Source: Mageeibacillus indolicus UPII9-5
GTDB taxonomy: Bacteria > Bacillota > Clostridia > Saccharofermentanales > Fastidiosipilaceae
DNA length: 64,000 nucleotides
Reading direction: 5' to 3'
Assembly (NCBI RefSeq): GCF_000025225.2
Contig: NC_013895.2
Span: 372,001 to 436,000 of the forward strand
Part shown: piece by piece, positions 1 through 10,959 of the stretch
Numbering within the stretch: position 1 is the stretch's first letter
Layout: each line of letters starts with the position of its first letter
The notes under the pieces: model-generated
Seen by the model: only the letters and a program-made list of their open reading frames with translations
Databases searched by the model: none
What the model was told of the DNA's origin: nothing
Translations under genes and position numbers: made by a program

Positions 1-73
1 AATTTGCAACTATAACTGTTGCTAACAAGATAGTGTTAGGCGACGGGAATTGACGAACCCTATCTTTTAAATG

Positions 74-85
74 TAATATATATTA
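74..85. promoter_or_regulatory. AT-rich palindrome upstream of marR
   Basis: A perfect 12-bp palindrome (TAATATATATTA) lies about 35 bp before the start of the MarR gene. MarR regulators commonly bind AT-rich palindromes in their own promoter, so this could be an autoregulatory operator. AT-rich palindromes also arise by chance, so this is only a candidate. Confidence 0.25.
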
Positions 86-118
86 TCTGATAAATAACAT
101 CGTCGATGGAGGCATCAA

Positions 119-577
119 ATGAAAAATAAAATTTATAATGAACAATATATATCGCGCATGGTTTTTGCCTTGGCTCATGAGCTTAGGTGCTATATGATTA
201 AGCGTTCCAAGAATTTCGTTCACAGCAACACCCAGAGTCGCGTGTTACATTTCATTTTGGCTCAGACCGAGCCAATTTACCAACGTGACATCGAGAAAGA
301 ATTTTCGATGCGCCCGTCCACGGCAAGTGAACTTTTGAAAAAAATGCAGCATGATGAGCTTATTCGCCGCGAGTATATCGAGGAGGACAATCGCAAAAAG
401 AAAATCATCCTTTTGCCGAAAGCTCTGAAATACAAGGACGAAGTCGATAAGGACTTATCTGCTTTGGAAGCTTCCTTGGCGCAAGGCCTTACCTCGGACG
501 AGATTAACGAATTCAGGCGTATTTCCCGCAAGATCTGGAGCAACATGGAGGAAGTGCGGGCAAAGATGGGCATTTGA
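119..577 (+). CDS. MarR-family transcriptional regulator
   Basis: A 152-residue protein with the length and layout of a MarR winged-helix regulator. A helical N-terminus (residues 1-45) is followed by a helix-turn-helix around residues 60-90 (QRDIEKEFSMRPSTASELLKK) and a basic wing (EEDNRKKKIILLP), then C-terminal dimerisation helices. A GGAGG ribosome site stands 7 bases before the ATG. MarR proteins are dimeric DNA-binding repressors or activators that often respond to small phenolic or toxic ligands; neither ligand nor target is visible here. The next gene on this strand is a small unknown ORF, so no obvious efflux partner is in view. The DNA-binding assignment is firm and the specific role unknown. 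Confidence 0.85.
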   Translation: MKNKIYNEQYISRMVFALAHELRCYMIKRSKNFVHSNTQSRVLHFILAQTEPIYQRDIEKEFSMRPSTASELLKKMQHDELIRREYIEEDNRKKKIILLPKALKYKDEVDKDLSALEASLAQGLTSDEINEFRRISRKIWSNMEEVRAKMGI

Positions 578-619
578 TGTAGCCCGAGCTCGATAGTTTA
601 GTCTGAACTTTGGGATATA

Positions 620-655
620 CGGGGGCGATCCGGTTAGGGTTGCCCCGTTTTATTT
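620..655 (+). terminator. Rho-independent terminator after marR
   Basis: A GC-rich stem (ACGGGG...CCCCGT) about 45 bases after the MarR stop is followed by TTTTATTT. It should end the marR transcript. Confidence 0.65.
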
Positions 656-710
656 AATGAAAATTCTCCCATAACCGAATTTGCCATGGTGAGGTGCCAT
701 AGAAGGTGAG

Positions 711-878
711 TGGGCGAAAGTTGGGGAATATCCTTAACTAAAGATAAAGTATACGATTGTTTAGGCGTAGAACCGCCCTTTTTAAGGATAATAGATGATA
801 CGGAAGAAGACTACTTATATCCGTTGGAGAAATTCCGGCGCTTAGATGGATCGGCGATTAGTTCCGGTGAACTATAAA
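711..878 (+). CDS. Small acidic protein, unknown (55 aa)
   Basis: An open frame of 55 codons starting with GTG directly after a TGA. The product contains the run KVYDCLGVEPPFLRIIDDTE then EDYLYP, the kind of motif seen in small Clostridia hypothetical proteins that read roughly KxYxVxxxExxxYRIxDExGEDYLYP. That resemblance is from memory, not a search. The Shine-Dalgarno site is weak, and an earlier start may have been lost, so it could be the tail of a decayed gene. It sits in a small-ORF cluster between marR and the restriction operon. Confidence 0.4.
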
Positions 879-950
879 AATGTGCAGGGGGACAGGCAGC
901 TAGAGAACAACAAATATGGGATGAGCAAAAAAAAGACTGGGTGAAACTTA

Positions 951-1238
951 ATGAAAAAAATTAGGTCTTTATTGGAACTTATGCAAAAGAATATAGAAAA
1001 CGGTTACAAATCGGAGCATGCATTTTCGACTTTAATTGAAGACTATATACACGATAATTTCTGGCAAATTAACGAAGAAAATGAAGATGTTGCAACTTAT
1101 CTTAATGATGATGTTTTAGACATTTGTGAGCAAACTGAACTCGGGCTTGAAGGGACACAATTTAGGACGGAGGTTGTTGAGGCATACCATAAATTATTAA
1201 AAATGGCTGAAATGATTGGCGAAGCCGGTGCCCGTTAA
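951..1238 (+). CDS. Hypothetical helical acidic protein (95 aa)
   Basis: A 95-residue acidic, mostly helical protein with no motif I recognise (MKKIRSLLELMQKNIENGYK...). There is no signal peptide or membrane segment. An AAACTT-rich, poor ribosome site precedes the ATG. Size, acidity and position next to another small acidic ORF would suit an immunity protein of a lost toxin, but this is speculation. It converges on hsdR of the restriction operon, 30 bp away. Confidence 0.55.
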   Translation: MKKIRSLLELMQKNIENGYKSEHAFSTLIEDYIHDNFWQINEENEDVATYLNDDVLDICEQTELGLEGTQFRTEVVEAYHKLLKMAEMIGEAGAR

Positions 1239-1268
1239 TGCAGAAGGCCTTACTCGTTTTCTTAGCAT

Positions 1269-4200
1269 TTACTCAACATCTTTCTTTATCCCATGAGTTG
1301 CGGAATCTTCTGCAACCATAGGAACAGGCTGTTGAGCCATCGCATCGTCGTAAGTAAAAAACTTTGGCTTTTCAGTAGTGAATGAACCTCCAACCCCGGA
1401 GAACTTCTCAAAGAATAATTTCAGTTTGTCGATGACACCTTGTTTCTTAACGGCTCTGTTTCTGCCACCGAAACGAGATACAGGAGGCATAAGCTTATCA
1501 ATATCTGTACCTGTGGTTTTAATTTCACCGTCACGGAATGCATTCTCAAGGAATTTTCTTGTTTCAGGTTGTTTCAGCTTTTCTTCTTTGATAATCTGAA
1601 CAAGTTCCTCTTCACGCTTTTCAGCTACATAATCATGCCATTCTGTCATAACATCTTCAACATCATTTATTTCAGCAATAAATGTTTCAATAAGAGCCTT
1701 CTTGCTACGAAGTTCAGGACTTGCATCAATAGCTTTTTTGATTGTGACAAGGACTTCCTTATCTTCACAGTGACTATCATGGTATTTCTTAACGAGCATA
1801 AGGATATAATCGATATTGATTTCAATCTGCTTGATAAGTTCAACCTCAAAGACAATATCATCAATAATATCTGTGCTTTCACCTTTCTTGCGTTTTTCAT
1901 TCCATTCATCACGCAAGTCCTGATATCTGCAAAGGTAATCCTGTAAATCACGCTCAGTTATCATTCCTTTGCCGGCGAATTCATCAAATGCAGACAAAAG
2001 GTTTCTCATACGCAGGATTGCACCAAATAGGGAGATAAAGTCCTTCTGATTCTGCTCGCCTATAATTTGTGGCTCTGAAAGTGGAAATTTTGATGTAAGG
2101 TCATCCATCATATCTATATATCCCGGATACAACTTGCCATCAATATCTTCATAGCCATAGTAGTAATCTTTGAAGCCCTTCATCAGGACAATACCCCCTG
2201 CATTCTTATCACCAAAAAGTGAAATAGCAGTATCAACACATTTCTGAAGATTTCTAAAGCAGACAATGTTGCCAAATGTCTTAATCGAGTTAAGGATGCG
2301 GTTTGTTCTTGAAAATGCTTGAATGAGTCCATGCATCTTCAAATTCTTATCAACCCATAATGTATTCAAGGTTGTGGCATCAAAGCCTGTAAGGAACATA
2401 TTTACAACGATTAGTAAATCAAGTTCCTTGTTCTTCATACGAAGGGAAACGTCTTTATAATAGTTCTGGAATTTGTCGCTATCTGTAGAGTAGTTCGTAT
2501 GGAACATTTCGTTATAATCTTTGATAGCAGCCTCAAGGAAATCCCTTGAAGACGAGTCAAGTGCAGATGTATCTTCTGAATTTTCCTCATCAAGAATACC
2601 GCTTGTACATTCATCATATTCAGCTTCGTTTGCACCATAGCTATAGATAGTAGCAATACGGAGTTTTTTGGTAGGGTCAGCCTCCATTTGTTTTTTGAAT
2701 TCCTGATAATACAATTTTGCCATCGGAACAGAGGCAACGGCAAAGATAGAGTTAAATCCACTTACTCGTTGTTTCTGCTTGATTTCTTCTACCGCACCAT
2801 TCTTGCCGGAAGCAACTTCAGAAATGTTTGTAAGGGTGTTATAGATATAAGTCTTATCACCACGATAGGTTTTTCTATCAAAGTTATTAAGGATATATTC
2901 CGTAACAAGCTTGATTCTTTCAGGTGCCATCATAGCCTTTTCACGGGCAATATCCCACACCTGCTCATCATCAATATCTTTACCCATATCCATTGTCTTT
3001 ACATAATCAACTCTGAACGGAAGTACATTCTTATCATTGATAGCATCGACAATAGTATATGTATGGAGCTGGTCACCGAAAGTCTGCTCGGTTGTAAAGA
3101 ACTGTGGCTTACGGACACTTCCTGTATTAGTCGGGAAAATTGGTGTTCCTGTAAAGCCGAACAGATGATATTTCTTAAAGCTTTTTACAATGGCAGCGTG
3201 CATATCACCAAACTGACTTCTATGGCATTCGTCAAAGATAATAACCACGTGCTTATTATATACTTCGTGTTCTTTATTTTTTTTGATGAATGTTGCAAGT
3301 TTCTGAATAGTTGTAATGATAATGTGAGCATTACTATCATCTAACTGCTTTTTCAAAATAGCAGTAGAGGTATTGCTGTTTGCTGCACCTTTTTCAAAAC
3401 GATCATATTCCTTCATTGTCTGGTAGTCCAAATCTTTACGGTCAACTACGAACAACACCTTATCGATATAAGGAAGAAATGAAGCTTGTCTTGCAGTTTT
3501 GAATGATGTAAGGGTCTTACCTGAACCTGTTGTATGCCAGATGTAACCACCACCTGCAACATCACCATATTTTTTGTAGTTATTGGCAATCTCGATACGA
3601 TTCAAGATACGCTCTGTAGCCGTAATCTGATATGGGCGCATTACCATAAGCATATTTTCTGATGTGAAAATGCAGTACTTGGCAATGATATTTAAAATCG
3701 TATGTTTTGCAAAGAATGTTCTTGTAAAGTCAATCAGATCAGGAATGACACGATTGTTTGCATCTGCCCAGAAGGAAGTAAATTCAAAACTATTACTTGT
3801 TTTACCTCTCTTAGCAGTAGCTATAGCATTAATATCCTTGATAGCGTTAAAACGTGTGCTGTTGGAATAGTATTTTGTATTTGTTCCGTTTGAGATAACG
3901 AAAATCTGTGTGTATTCAAACAGACCGCTTCCAGCCCAGAACGAATTACGCTGATATCTGTTAATCTGATTGAATGCCTCACGAATAGCCACACCTCGGC
4001 GTTTTAGTTCTATATGAACAAGTGGCAAACCATTCACAAGGATCGTAACATCATAGCGATTGTCGTGCTTTGCACCTTCGGCAGTACCAATAACATACTG
4101 ATTGATGACCTGAAGAAAGTTGTTATGAATGTTCTTCTTATCAATAAGCGTGATATTCTTTGTGCTTCCATCATCACGCTTTAACACCTGAATATTATCT

Positions 4201-4511
4201 TCCTGAATCTTACGGGTCTTTTCCACAATTCCTTCATTCCGGTTGGCAATGGAATCTTTGAAAAATCTATCCCATTCCGTTTCAGAGAAATGGTAACTAT
4301 TCAGTTTCTCAAGCTGAGTACGAAGATTGGCAAGCAAATCTTTTTCATGATGTATTGTAAGATATTCGTATCCCTGATCACAAAGCATGCGGATAAATTC
4401 TTTTTCCAATGCTGCTTCAGACTGATAATTGCCGGCACGTGTTTTTACCGGCTCATATTCTGTAACAACTGTATTTTCTGTTGTCTGTGCAACAATATTG
4501 AAATATGGCAC
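1269..4511 (-). CDS. hsdR: Type I restriction enzyme R subunit (HsdR)
   Basis: A 1080-residue translocase/nuclease subunit of a type I restriction-modification complex. The N-terminal nuclease region has a PD-(D/E)xK-like core with IELKRRG near residue 167. The helicase part carries Walker A (TTGSGKT, about 327), DECH (about 425), GFTGTP (about 452) and the motif VI run QAFSRTNRIL (about 733). With HsdM and HsdS it cleaves unmodified DNA after ATP-driven translocation. The start is GTG behind a perfect AGGAGG, 7 bases away. It is the last gene of the minus-strand operon, 22 bp after the silent hsdS half. The length is normal and no key motif is missing, so it appears intact. Confidence 0.95.
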   Translation of the reverse strand: MPYFNIVAQTTENTVVTEYEPVKTRAGNYQSEAALEKEFIRMLCDQGYEYLTIHHEKDLLANLRTQLEKLNSYHFSETEWDRFFKDSIANRNEGIVEKTRKIQEDNIQVLKRDDGSTKNITLIDKKNIHNNFLQVINQYVIGTAEGAKHDNRYDVTILVNGLPLVHIELKRRGVAIREAFNQINRYQRNSFWAGSGLFEYTQIFVISNGTNTKYYSNSTRFNAIKDINAIATAKRGKTSNSFEFTSFWADANNRVIPDLIDFTRTFFAKHTILNIIAKYCIFTSENMLMVMRPYQITATERILNRIEIANNYKKYGDVAGGGYIWHTTGSGKTLTSFKTARQASFLPYIDKVLFVVDRKDLDYQTMKEYDRFEKGAANSNTSTAILKKQLDDSNAHIIITTIQKLATFIKKNKEHEVYNKHVVIIFDECHRSQFGDMHAAIVKSFKKYHLFGFTGTPIFPTNTGSVRKPQFFTTEQTFGDQLHTYTIVDAINDKNVLPFRVDYVKTMDMGKDIDDEQVWDIAREKAMMAPERIKLVTEYILNNFDRKTYRGDKTYIYNTLTNISEVASGKNGAVEEIKQKQRVSGFNSIFAVASVPMAKLYYQEFKKQMEADPTKKLRIATIYSYGANEAEYDECTSGILDEENSEDTSALDSSSRDFLEAAIKDYNEMFHTNYSTDSDKFQNYYKDVSLRMKNKELDLLIVVNMFLTGFDATTLNTLWVDKNLKMHGLIQAFSRTNRILNSIKTFGNIVCFRNLQKCVDTAISLFGDKNAGGIVLMKGFKDYYYGYEDIDGKLYPGYIDMMDDLTSKFPLSEPQIIGEQNQKDFISLFGAILRMRNLLSAFDEFAGKGMITERDLQDYLCRYQDLRDEWNEKRKKGESTDIIDDIVFEVELIKQIEINIDYILMLVKKYHDSHCEDKEVLVTIKKAIDASPELRSKKALIETFIAEINDVEDVMTEWHDYVAEKREEELVQIIKEEKLKQPETRKFLENAFRDGEIKTTGTDIDKLMPPVSRFGGRNRAVKKQGVIDKLKLFFEKFSGVGGSFTTEKPKFFTYDDAMAQQPVPMVAEDSATHGIKKDVE

Positions 4512-4533
4512 AGTATCCGCCTCCTTTACTTAA

Positions 4534-6445
<1,912 letters not shown>

Positions 6446-6449
<4 letters not shown>

Positions 6450-7540
6450 TTTTCCCCATTATCCTTCCCGGTTTCTTTTGCAATCGTTTCCGGCAGGCCC
6501 TGCGATGCATCCTCCAACAATATCCTGTCGAAGTCGCTTTGATACAACCGATCCTGTACGATGCGGTATTTTTCAAATTCGCTCAGAGCATGACTTTTTG
6601 CCAGCTCTGCGGATATTTTCCCGGCATCCTGCAATACATCTCTATCCCAAACCTTCAAAAAACCATTCAGCCGTTCTTCCCAATCCGCCATTGTCATCGG
6701 GATGTGACGCTCTGCCTGTGCTTCTGCAAAATCCAGATATGCCGAAACTAAGCGTCCCAACTGGAAAAGCTCCTTTTCGGTCAAATAATTTTTCGCTACC
6801 ACAACATCATAGGCATGAATTTTACTTTTGGGCGAACCGTCCCATGTGGTAAGCCCCATGTGTTCCTTTTCCACATTTGCTCGGTTGTAGACAACCTCTG
6901 CTGCCGTTTGCCCGTGAACACTGTAATGCAATTTATTTTGTACCGCCGAAAAAAAGCGTTTTGTAGTCGCTGCGGTAGGGTCGTAATCCAAAGCTGTGGC
7001 ATAAATGTCGGTAATTTTCTGATAAAATTTTCGTTCTGAAAGACGAATCTCACGGATTTTTTCCAGCTGCTTTTCAAAATATTCTTTTGTCAGCACCGTT
7101 CCGCTGTTTTTCAGACGGTCATCGTCCATAACCCAACCCTGAATGGTATAATCTTTTACAATTTGGTTTGCCCATTTCCTAAACTGCACAGCCTGCTCGT
7201 TATTCACCTTGAAGCCAACTGAAATAATCATTTGCAGATTATAATGATTTACTTCACGGGCAACCTGACGGGAACCTTCCGTTTGAACTATCCGATATTT
7301 TCGGATAGTTGCTGATTGCTCCAATTCTGAATCGGAATATATTTTTTTAATATGGTCATTGATGGTTCGCACATCCACATCATATAAAGTAGCCATCATT
7401 TTTTGCGTCAGCCAGATATTTTCATCTTCGTAACGCATCTCTATGCTCTTTTCGTCTGCGCCTGTGGAGGCAACAAATGTCAGATATTCCGCAGCGGAGG
7501 AACGAAGGATGTTGATTTCACGCCTGTCCTTTTTCATCAT
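6446..7540 (-). CDS. rhuM: RhuM-family protein inside the type I RM operon
   Basis: A 364-residue protein of the RhuM family, named for a Salmonella pathogenicity-island gene. The N-terminal winged-helix-like part has [20 protein letters not shown] (about 48-67) and [11 protein letters not shown] (about 80-90). A predicted helical middle follows, then a C-terminal region with [15 protein letters not shown] and [15 protein letters not shown]. Family members often travel with type I restriction genes, but their biochemical role is not established. The gene overlaps hsdM and hsdS by 4 bases on each side, so the three should be translated together. A role as operon regulator or accessory defence protein is inference. 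The gene appears complete. Confidence 0.88.
7286..7310. repeat. Palindrome inside rhuM at the IRKYRIV codons
   Basis: A perfect inverted repeat with 10-bp arms (AACTATCCGA) and a 5-bp centre falls on the codons for T-I-R-K-Y-R-I-V. A different-sequence palindrome sits at the same codons of the rhuM relic at 47320-47352. Confidence 0.8.
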
Positions 7541-9117
7541 CCCACCTCGATTTCTCCAATGATTTTATCAATCTCATCACGAAGGACCTGCTCACGAGCA
7601 ACGATTTCTTTAATCTCGGCATTAAGTTTTACAATATCAATCTTTTCTCTCGTATCCTCAGCTTCGACATAGGTTGACACCGAAAGGTTGTAATCATTTT
7701 CTGCAATCTCATCATATGTAGCAAGATGTGAAAAATGCTCGATTTCTCGACGGTTAGCAAAGCAGTCAACAATCTTATCCATGTTTTTCCGGGTGAGCTT
7801 ATTGTTATTTGTGACTTTAATGCATTCATTTGTCGCATCAATGAATAAAGTCTTATTGTCTTCTTTACCTTTCTTAAGCACCATAATGCAGGTTGCTATT
7901 GATGTACCGAAGAAAAGATTAGAAGGTAACTGGATAATACAGTCAACATAGTTGTTATCAATCAGATATTTACGGATTTTCTGTTCAGCACCACCACGGT
8001 ACATAATACCTGGAAAGCATACAATTGCAGCCGTTCCATTTGACGCAAGCCAGGAAAGACTGTGCATAATGAAAGCTAAGTCTGCTTTACTCTTTGGAGC
8101 AAGAACACCTGCAGGTGCAAAACGAGGGTCATTGATAAGTAATGGATTATCATCACCGGCCCATTTAATAGAATATGGGGGATTTGAAACAATCAGTTCA
8201 AATGGCTCATCATCCCAATGTGCAGGTGCAATAAGTGTATCTTCACAAGCAATATTGAATTTATCAAAGCCGATATCATGTAGGAACATGTTGATACGGC
8301 AAAGGTTGTAGGTTGTGATATTGATTTCCTGTCCATAGAAACCATTACGAATCTTATCTCTGCCAAGTACTTTTTCTGCCTTTAAAAGCAGCGAACCTGA
8401 ACCACAGGCAGGGTCATAAACCTTATTAATTTCAGTTTTACCAACTGTACCAATTCTTGTAAGAAGTTCTGATACATCAGCAGGAGTAAAGAACTCACCA
8501 CCTGATTTACCGGCATTTGATGCATACATTGTCATGAGGTATTCATAAGCATCACCGAATGCATCAATATCGTGGTTCTTAACATCCCCAATATTCATAT
8601 CAGCCACACCATCAAGAAGCTTGCAGAGCTTTTCGTTTCTCTTTGCTACTGTAGAGCCAAGCTTATTACTGTTTACATCAAAGTCATCAAAAAGACCTGC
8701 AAAATCAGATTCAGACTCACTTCCTTTTGCTGACTCTTCAATATGACGGAATACCTTCTCCAGTGTTTCATTAAGATTCTCATCACCTTTAGCTTTTGCT
8801 TTAACATTGCAGAAAAGTTCTGAGGGAAGGATAAAGAAGCCTTTTTCTTCAACAAGACTCTGTCTTGCTTCTTCCGCATCATCGTCAGACATCTGTGCGT
8901 AATCGAATTCAGTATTGCCGGCTTCAATTTCACCTGCGTTAATATAGTTAGTAATGTTTTCAGAAATATATCTATAGAACATAGTGCCAAGCACATAGTT
9001 TTTAAAGTCCCAGCCATCTACTGCACCACGAAGTTCATCAGCAATTGCCCATATAGCACGGTGAAGTTCGTCACGTTCCTGTTCTTTTTTAGTGTCTAGG
9101 GTCATTATATTATTCAT
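7537..9117 (-). CDS. hsdM: Type I restriction enzyme M subunit (HsdM)
   Basis: A 526-residue N6-adenine methyltransferase subunit. An N-terminal helical domain (about 1-170) is followed by the SAM-binding motif [10 protein letters not shown] (about 236) and the catalytic motif NPPYSIKW (about 311). A helical C-terminus that contacts HsdS closes the protein. HsdM and HsdS methylate the host target and are also needed for restriction. Two ATGs are possible: 9117, and 9105 giving MTLDTKKEQ, which has AAGGA 11 bases upstream; neither is clearly better. It is the first gene of the operon and overlaps rhuM by 4 bases. All motifs are intact. Confidence 0.95.
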   Translation of the reverse strand: MNNIMTLDTKKEQERDELHRAIWAIADELRGAVDGWDFKNYVLGTMFYRYISENITNYINAGEIEAGNTEFDYAQMSDDDAEEARQSLVEEKGFFILPSELFCNVKAKAKGDENLNETLEKVFRHIEESAKGSESESDFAGLFDDFDVNSNKLGSTVAKRNEKLCKLLDGVADMNIGDVKNHDIDAFGDAYEYLMTMYASNAGKSGGEFFTPADVSELLTRIGTVGKTEINKVYDPACGSGSLLLKAEKVLGRDKIRNGFYGQEINITTYNLCRINMFLHDIGFDKFNIACEDTLIAPAHWDDEPFELIVSNPPYSIKWAGDDNPLLINDPRFAPAGVLAPKSKADLAFIMHSLSWLASNGTAAIVCFPGIMYRGGAEQKIRKYLIDNNYVDCIIQLPSNLFFGTSIATCIMVLKKGKEDNKTLFIDATNECIKVTNNNKLTRKNMDKIVDCFANRREIEHFSHLATYDEIAENDYNLSVSTYVEAEDTREKIDIVKLNAEIKEIVAREQVLRDEIDKIIGEIEVG

Positions 9118-9151
9118 CCTTAATTTCTTCTGAACAGATCATTTTATTCAT
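9110..9151 (-). CDS. Possible 13-residue leader peptide before hsdM
   Basis: A tiny ORF ([13 protein letters not shown]) begins 8 bases after AGGA and ends with a TAA that overlaps the first hsdM ATG and lies just before the second. The layout would suit translational coupling of hsdM. There is no independent evidence that it is expressed. Confidence 0.25.
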   Translation of the reverse strand: MNKMICSEEIKDE

Positions 9152-9203
9152 ATCCTAATGTATCCGTTTCAGTGATATAGCATAATCATAGCATAAATTC
9201 ATG

Positions 9204-9250
9204 TTTTTTTATTTCCTGCAGCTATTTTATATAGTCGCAGGAGATTTTTT
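9204..9250. terminator. Hairpin with T-runs on both sides
   Basis: A stem TCCTGC...GCAGGA with further inner pairing is preceded by a run of T and followed by TTTTTT, in the gap between hsdM and the tRNA genes. It may act as a terminator on the plus strand. No gene on that strand clearly needs it. Confidence 0.4.
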
Positions 9251-9299
9251 CTAAAAGCGTCAGATTACACCATTTTTTATATAAAGATCTCAAACGGGA

Positions 9300-9320
9300 G
9301 GTACAAAAACGGTACAAAAA
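9300..9320. repeat. Short direct repeat between RM operon and tRNA genes
   Basis: Two copies of GGTACAAAAA, one base apart, lie between the restriction operon and the tRNA pair. They could be leftover recombinase-binding core sites of an element that brought the operon, but no integrase is present. This is a weak inference. Confidence 0.35.
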
Positions 9321-9365
9321 AATTGCGGGGAGCATAAAAGCTAGTGTAAAATTCCTATATCATTT

Positions 9366-9404
9366 GTATAAAACAAAGCAACCACTGCAATATGCAGTGG
9401 TTGC
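9366..9404 (-). terminator. Terminator of the tRNA operon
   Basis: A perfect 11-bp stem (GCAACCACTGC, loop 5) lies 6 bases after the tRNA-Ser CCA end and is followed on the minus strand by TTTGTTTTAT. Confidence 0.85.
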
Positions 9405-9410
9405 GACGTT

Positions 9411-9502
9411 TGGCGGAGATGTGGGGATTTGAACCCCAGCGCCGGCATAACCGACCTACCGGATTTCGAATCCGGACCCTTCAGCCACTTGGGTACATCT
9501 CC
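9411..9502 (-). tRNA. tRNA-Ser (anticodon CGA)
   Basis: The minus strand folds as a long-variable-arm tRNA: acceptor GGAGATG...CATCTCC with encoded CCA, and anticodon stem CCGGA/TCCGG with loop TTCGAAA, giving CGA. The T-arm is GGGGTTCAAATCCCC. It reads UCG serine codons and is the second gene of a two-tRNA transcript. Confidence 0.95.
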
Positions 9503-9550
9503 AAGCGCGTGACTAAAAATTGAGGGCTACCTTGCAGCAGCCCTCGGAAC

Positions 9551-9626
9551 TGGAGCCTTTTACCGGATTCGAACCGGTGACCTCATCCTTACCATGGATG
9601 CGCTCTACCTACTGAGCTAAAAAGGC
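9551..9626 (-). tRNA. tRNA-Thr (anticodon GGT)
   Basis: The minus strand gives acceptor GCCTTTT...AAAAGGC with encoded CCA, and anticodon stem CATCC/GGATG with loop ATGGTAA, so the anticodon is GGT. The T-arm is CCGGTTCGAATCCGG. It is the first gene of the tRNA pair and lies 48 bp before tRNA-Ser. Confidence 0.95.
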
Positions 9627-9641
9627 GATACAACGTGTACT

Positions 9642-9670
9642 ATTAAAGCAAAAAAAAACTGAACTGTCAA
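9642..9670 (-). promoter_or_regulatory. Sigma-70 promoter of the tRNA pair
   Basis: On the minus strand TTGACA, 17 bases, TTTAAT stands just upstream of tRNA-Thr. The spacing and -35 box are consensus. Confidence 0.8.
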
Positions 9671-9822
9671 GGCCTCAGAATGTAACTGTCGCTAATCTTT
9701 GATAGTTTTGTCCATGAAGGCAATCGGCTTTTACACTCCCATGGCTAAAGCAAGCGGTTTTACGAGACACTGGATAAAGAAAAGTATTTTACCAAATTAC
9801 GTGCCTAATATATCAAGCTGTG

Positions 9823-10719
9823 CTACTTAAATAATAGCGTATCGTGCGCAATAATTACGGTAAGGACAATTACCAGCATGCCAAGGGCGACTGGGATAAC
9901 GGAAACAGTTAAGCTATGATCGGCCTGCTTAGCGGCAACCGACGCCACAGCGGCGGCTTCATTTTTGTAATCAGAAATTTTAGCCTCGGAAATGATTGTA
10001 TCGCTTGGCTCAGCGTAAGAAGAAAAAGAAGAACTGAGCGGCGGTAATGTATCGGCTTCCGAGTCTTGGGCGGCTGCATCAGTAAGTGAAAAATTTTCTC
10101 CGCCGGATGGCAAAGGTGATCCGTAAGTTTTATTGGCACAGCCGGAACCACTTAGTTTATTGATTAAATCAACTGTTGCATTGTCGTTCAGGTCAATCAT
10201 TTTGTCTGTTCGGCTTTGTTCAGATAAGGGTGGAGATGATATCTTGGGCGCAGAGGTGGTCGCTTCCGTACTGGTAGCGGAGGTGTTTGGCTTCGTGCCG
10301 GCAGGGGAGGACGACGGGAAGTTTTTACGAATTGGTAGACTAGCGTGGCTTGAGCTTGCGACCTTGGGGGTTAAATGGCTTGGCGGCTGTTTTTTTACCT
10401 TGGATTTTACTCTGCGACCTGAGGATACTTTAGCAGGGGCTTTTTTACTGCGTTTCAGCTTTTTTTCGACAGCGAAAATTACCGGTCGGATTTCCGAAAA
10501 TGTCTGCGAAGATGTATGGTAAGAAGTTTGCGAAGAAGAAAAATCATAATGCACATTGTTTCTTGTTTGGCGTTGAATTATTGGCCAAATATGCCAAGAA
10601 ATTGGTGTAAAGGCAAAGAAAATATTGATGATCACGGCAGTTAGTAAGGCTATAAGAGTCAGCTGTAGCGTGGGCAAGAGATGTCGGAGGGTTGGAGTTG
10701 AATTTTTGGTGTTGTTCAT
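9823..10719 (-). CDS. Membrane protein with long low-complexity linker, unknown
   Basis: A 298-residue protein with one membrane helix near the N-terminus (about 15-42, LTLIALLTAVIINIFFAFTP) and one at the C-terminus (about 272-294). Between them lies a long Ser/Pro/Lys/Ala-rich stretch of low complexity, with a basic part near 85-125 and an acidic/Ser part after 170. There is no enzyme motif. This is the shape of a two-ended membrane anchor with a disordered spacer. It is transcribed divergently from the secreted protein that follows. The ribosome site is weak. Function is not recognisable. Confidence 0.6.
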   Translation of the reverse strand: MNNTKNSTPTLRHLLPTLQLTLIALLTAVIINIFFAFTPISWHIWPIIQRQTRNNVHYDFSSSQTSYHTSSQTFSEIRPVIFAVEKKLKRSKKAPAKVSSGRRVKSKVKKQPPSHLTPKVASSSHASLPIRKNFPSSSPAGTKPNTSATSTEATTSAPKISSPPLSEQSRTDKMIDLNDNATVDLINKLSGSGCANKTYGSPLPSGGENFSLTDAAAQDSEADTLPPLSSSFSSYAEPSDTIISEAKISDYKNEAAAVASVAAKQADHSLTVSVIPVALGMLVIVLTVIIAHDTLLFK

Positions 10720-10878
10720 ATTCTAAGTCACTTTCGGTCGTTGGATTTTGCTTTAAGTATAGCGGTGGGTAGGCGGCTAGCAGGCGACAAAAAGGAACAA
10801 TTTTCGCTAGAAGGCGACAGGTCGAATTTTGTGCTTCCGATCGAATACGAGAAAATTGTCTAGGCAATAATGTTTTTT

Positions 10879-10896
10879 CTCTTGCTCTTGCTCTTG
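10879..10896 (+). repeat. Three CTCTTG hexamers overlapping a -35 box
   Basis: CTCTTG occurs three times in tandem just upstream of the extended -10 of the following gene, so the likely -35 box (TTGCTC) is made by the repeat itself. Confidence 0.7.
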
Positions 10897-10917
10897 TTTG
10901 GGCAACTTTGCTATACT
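10888..10917 (+). promoter_or_regulatory. Promoter of the secreted protein gene
   Basis: TTGCTC, 18 bases, then an extended -10 TGC-TATACT. It lies 42 bases before the GGAGG-preceded ATG at 10960. Confidence 0.55.
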
Positions 10918-10959
10918 TAAGAAAATACTGTATTTGAAATAATACACGTGGAGGATTTT

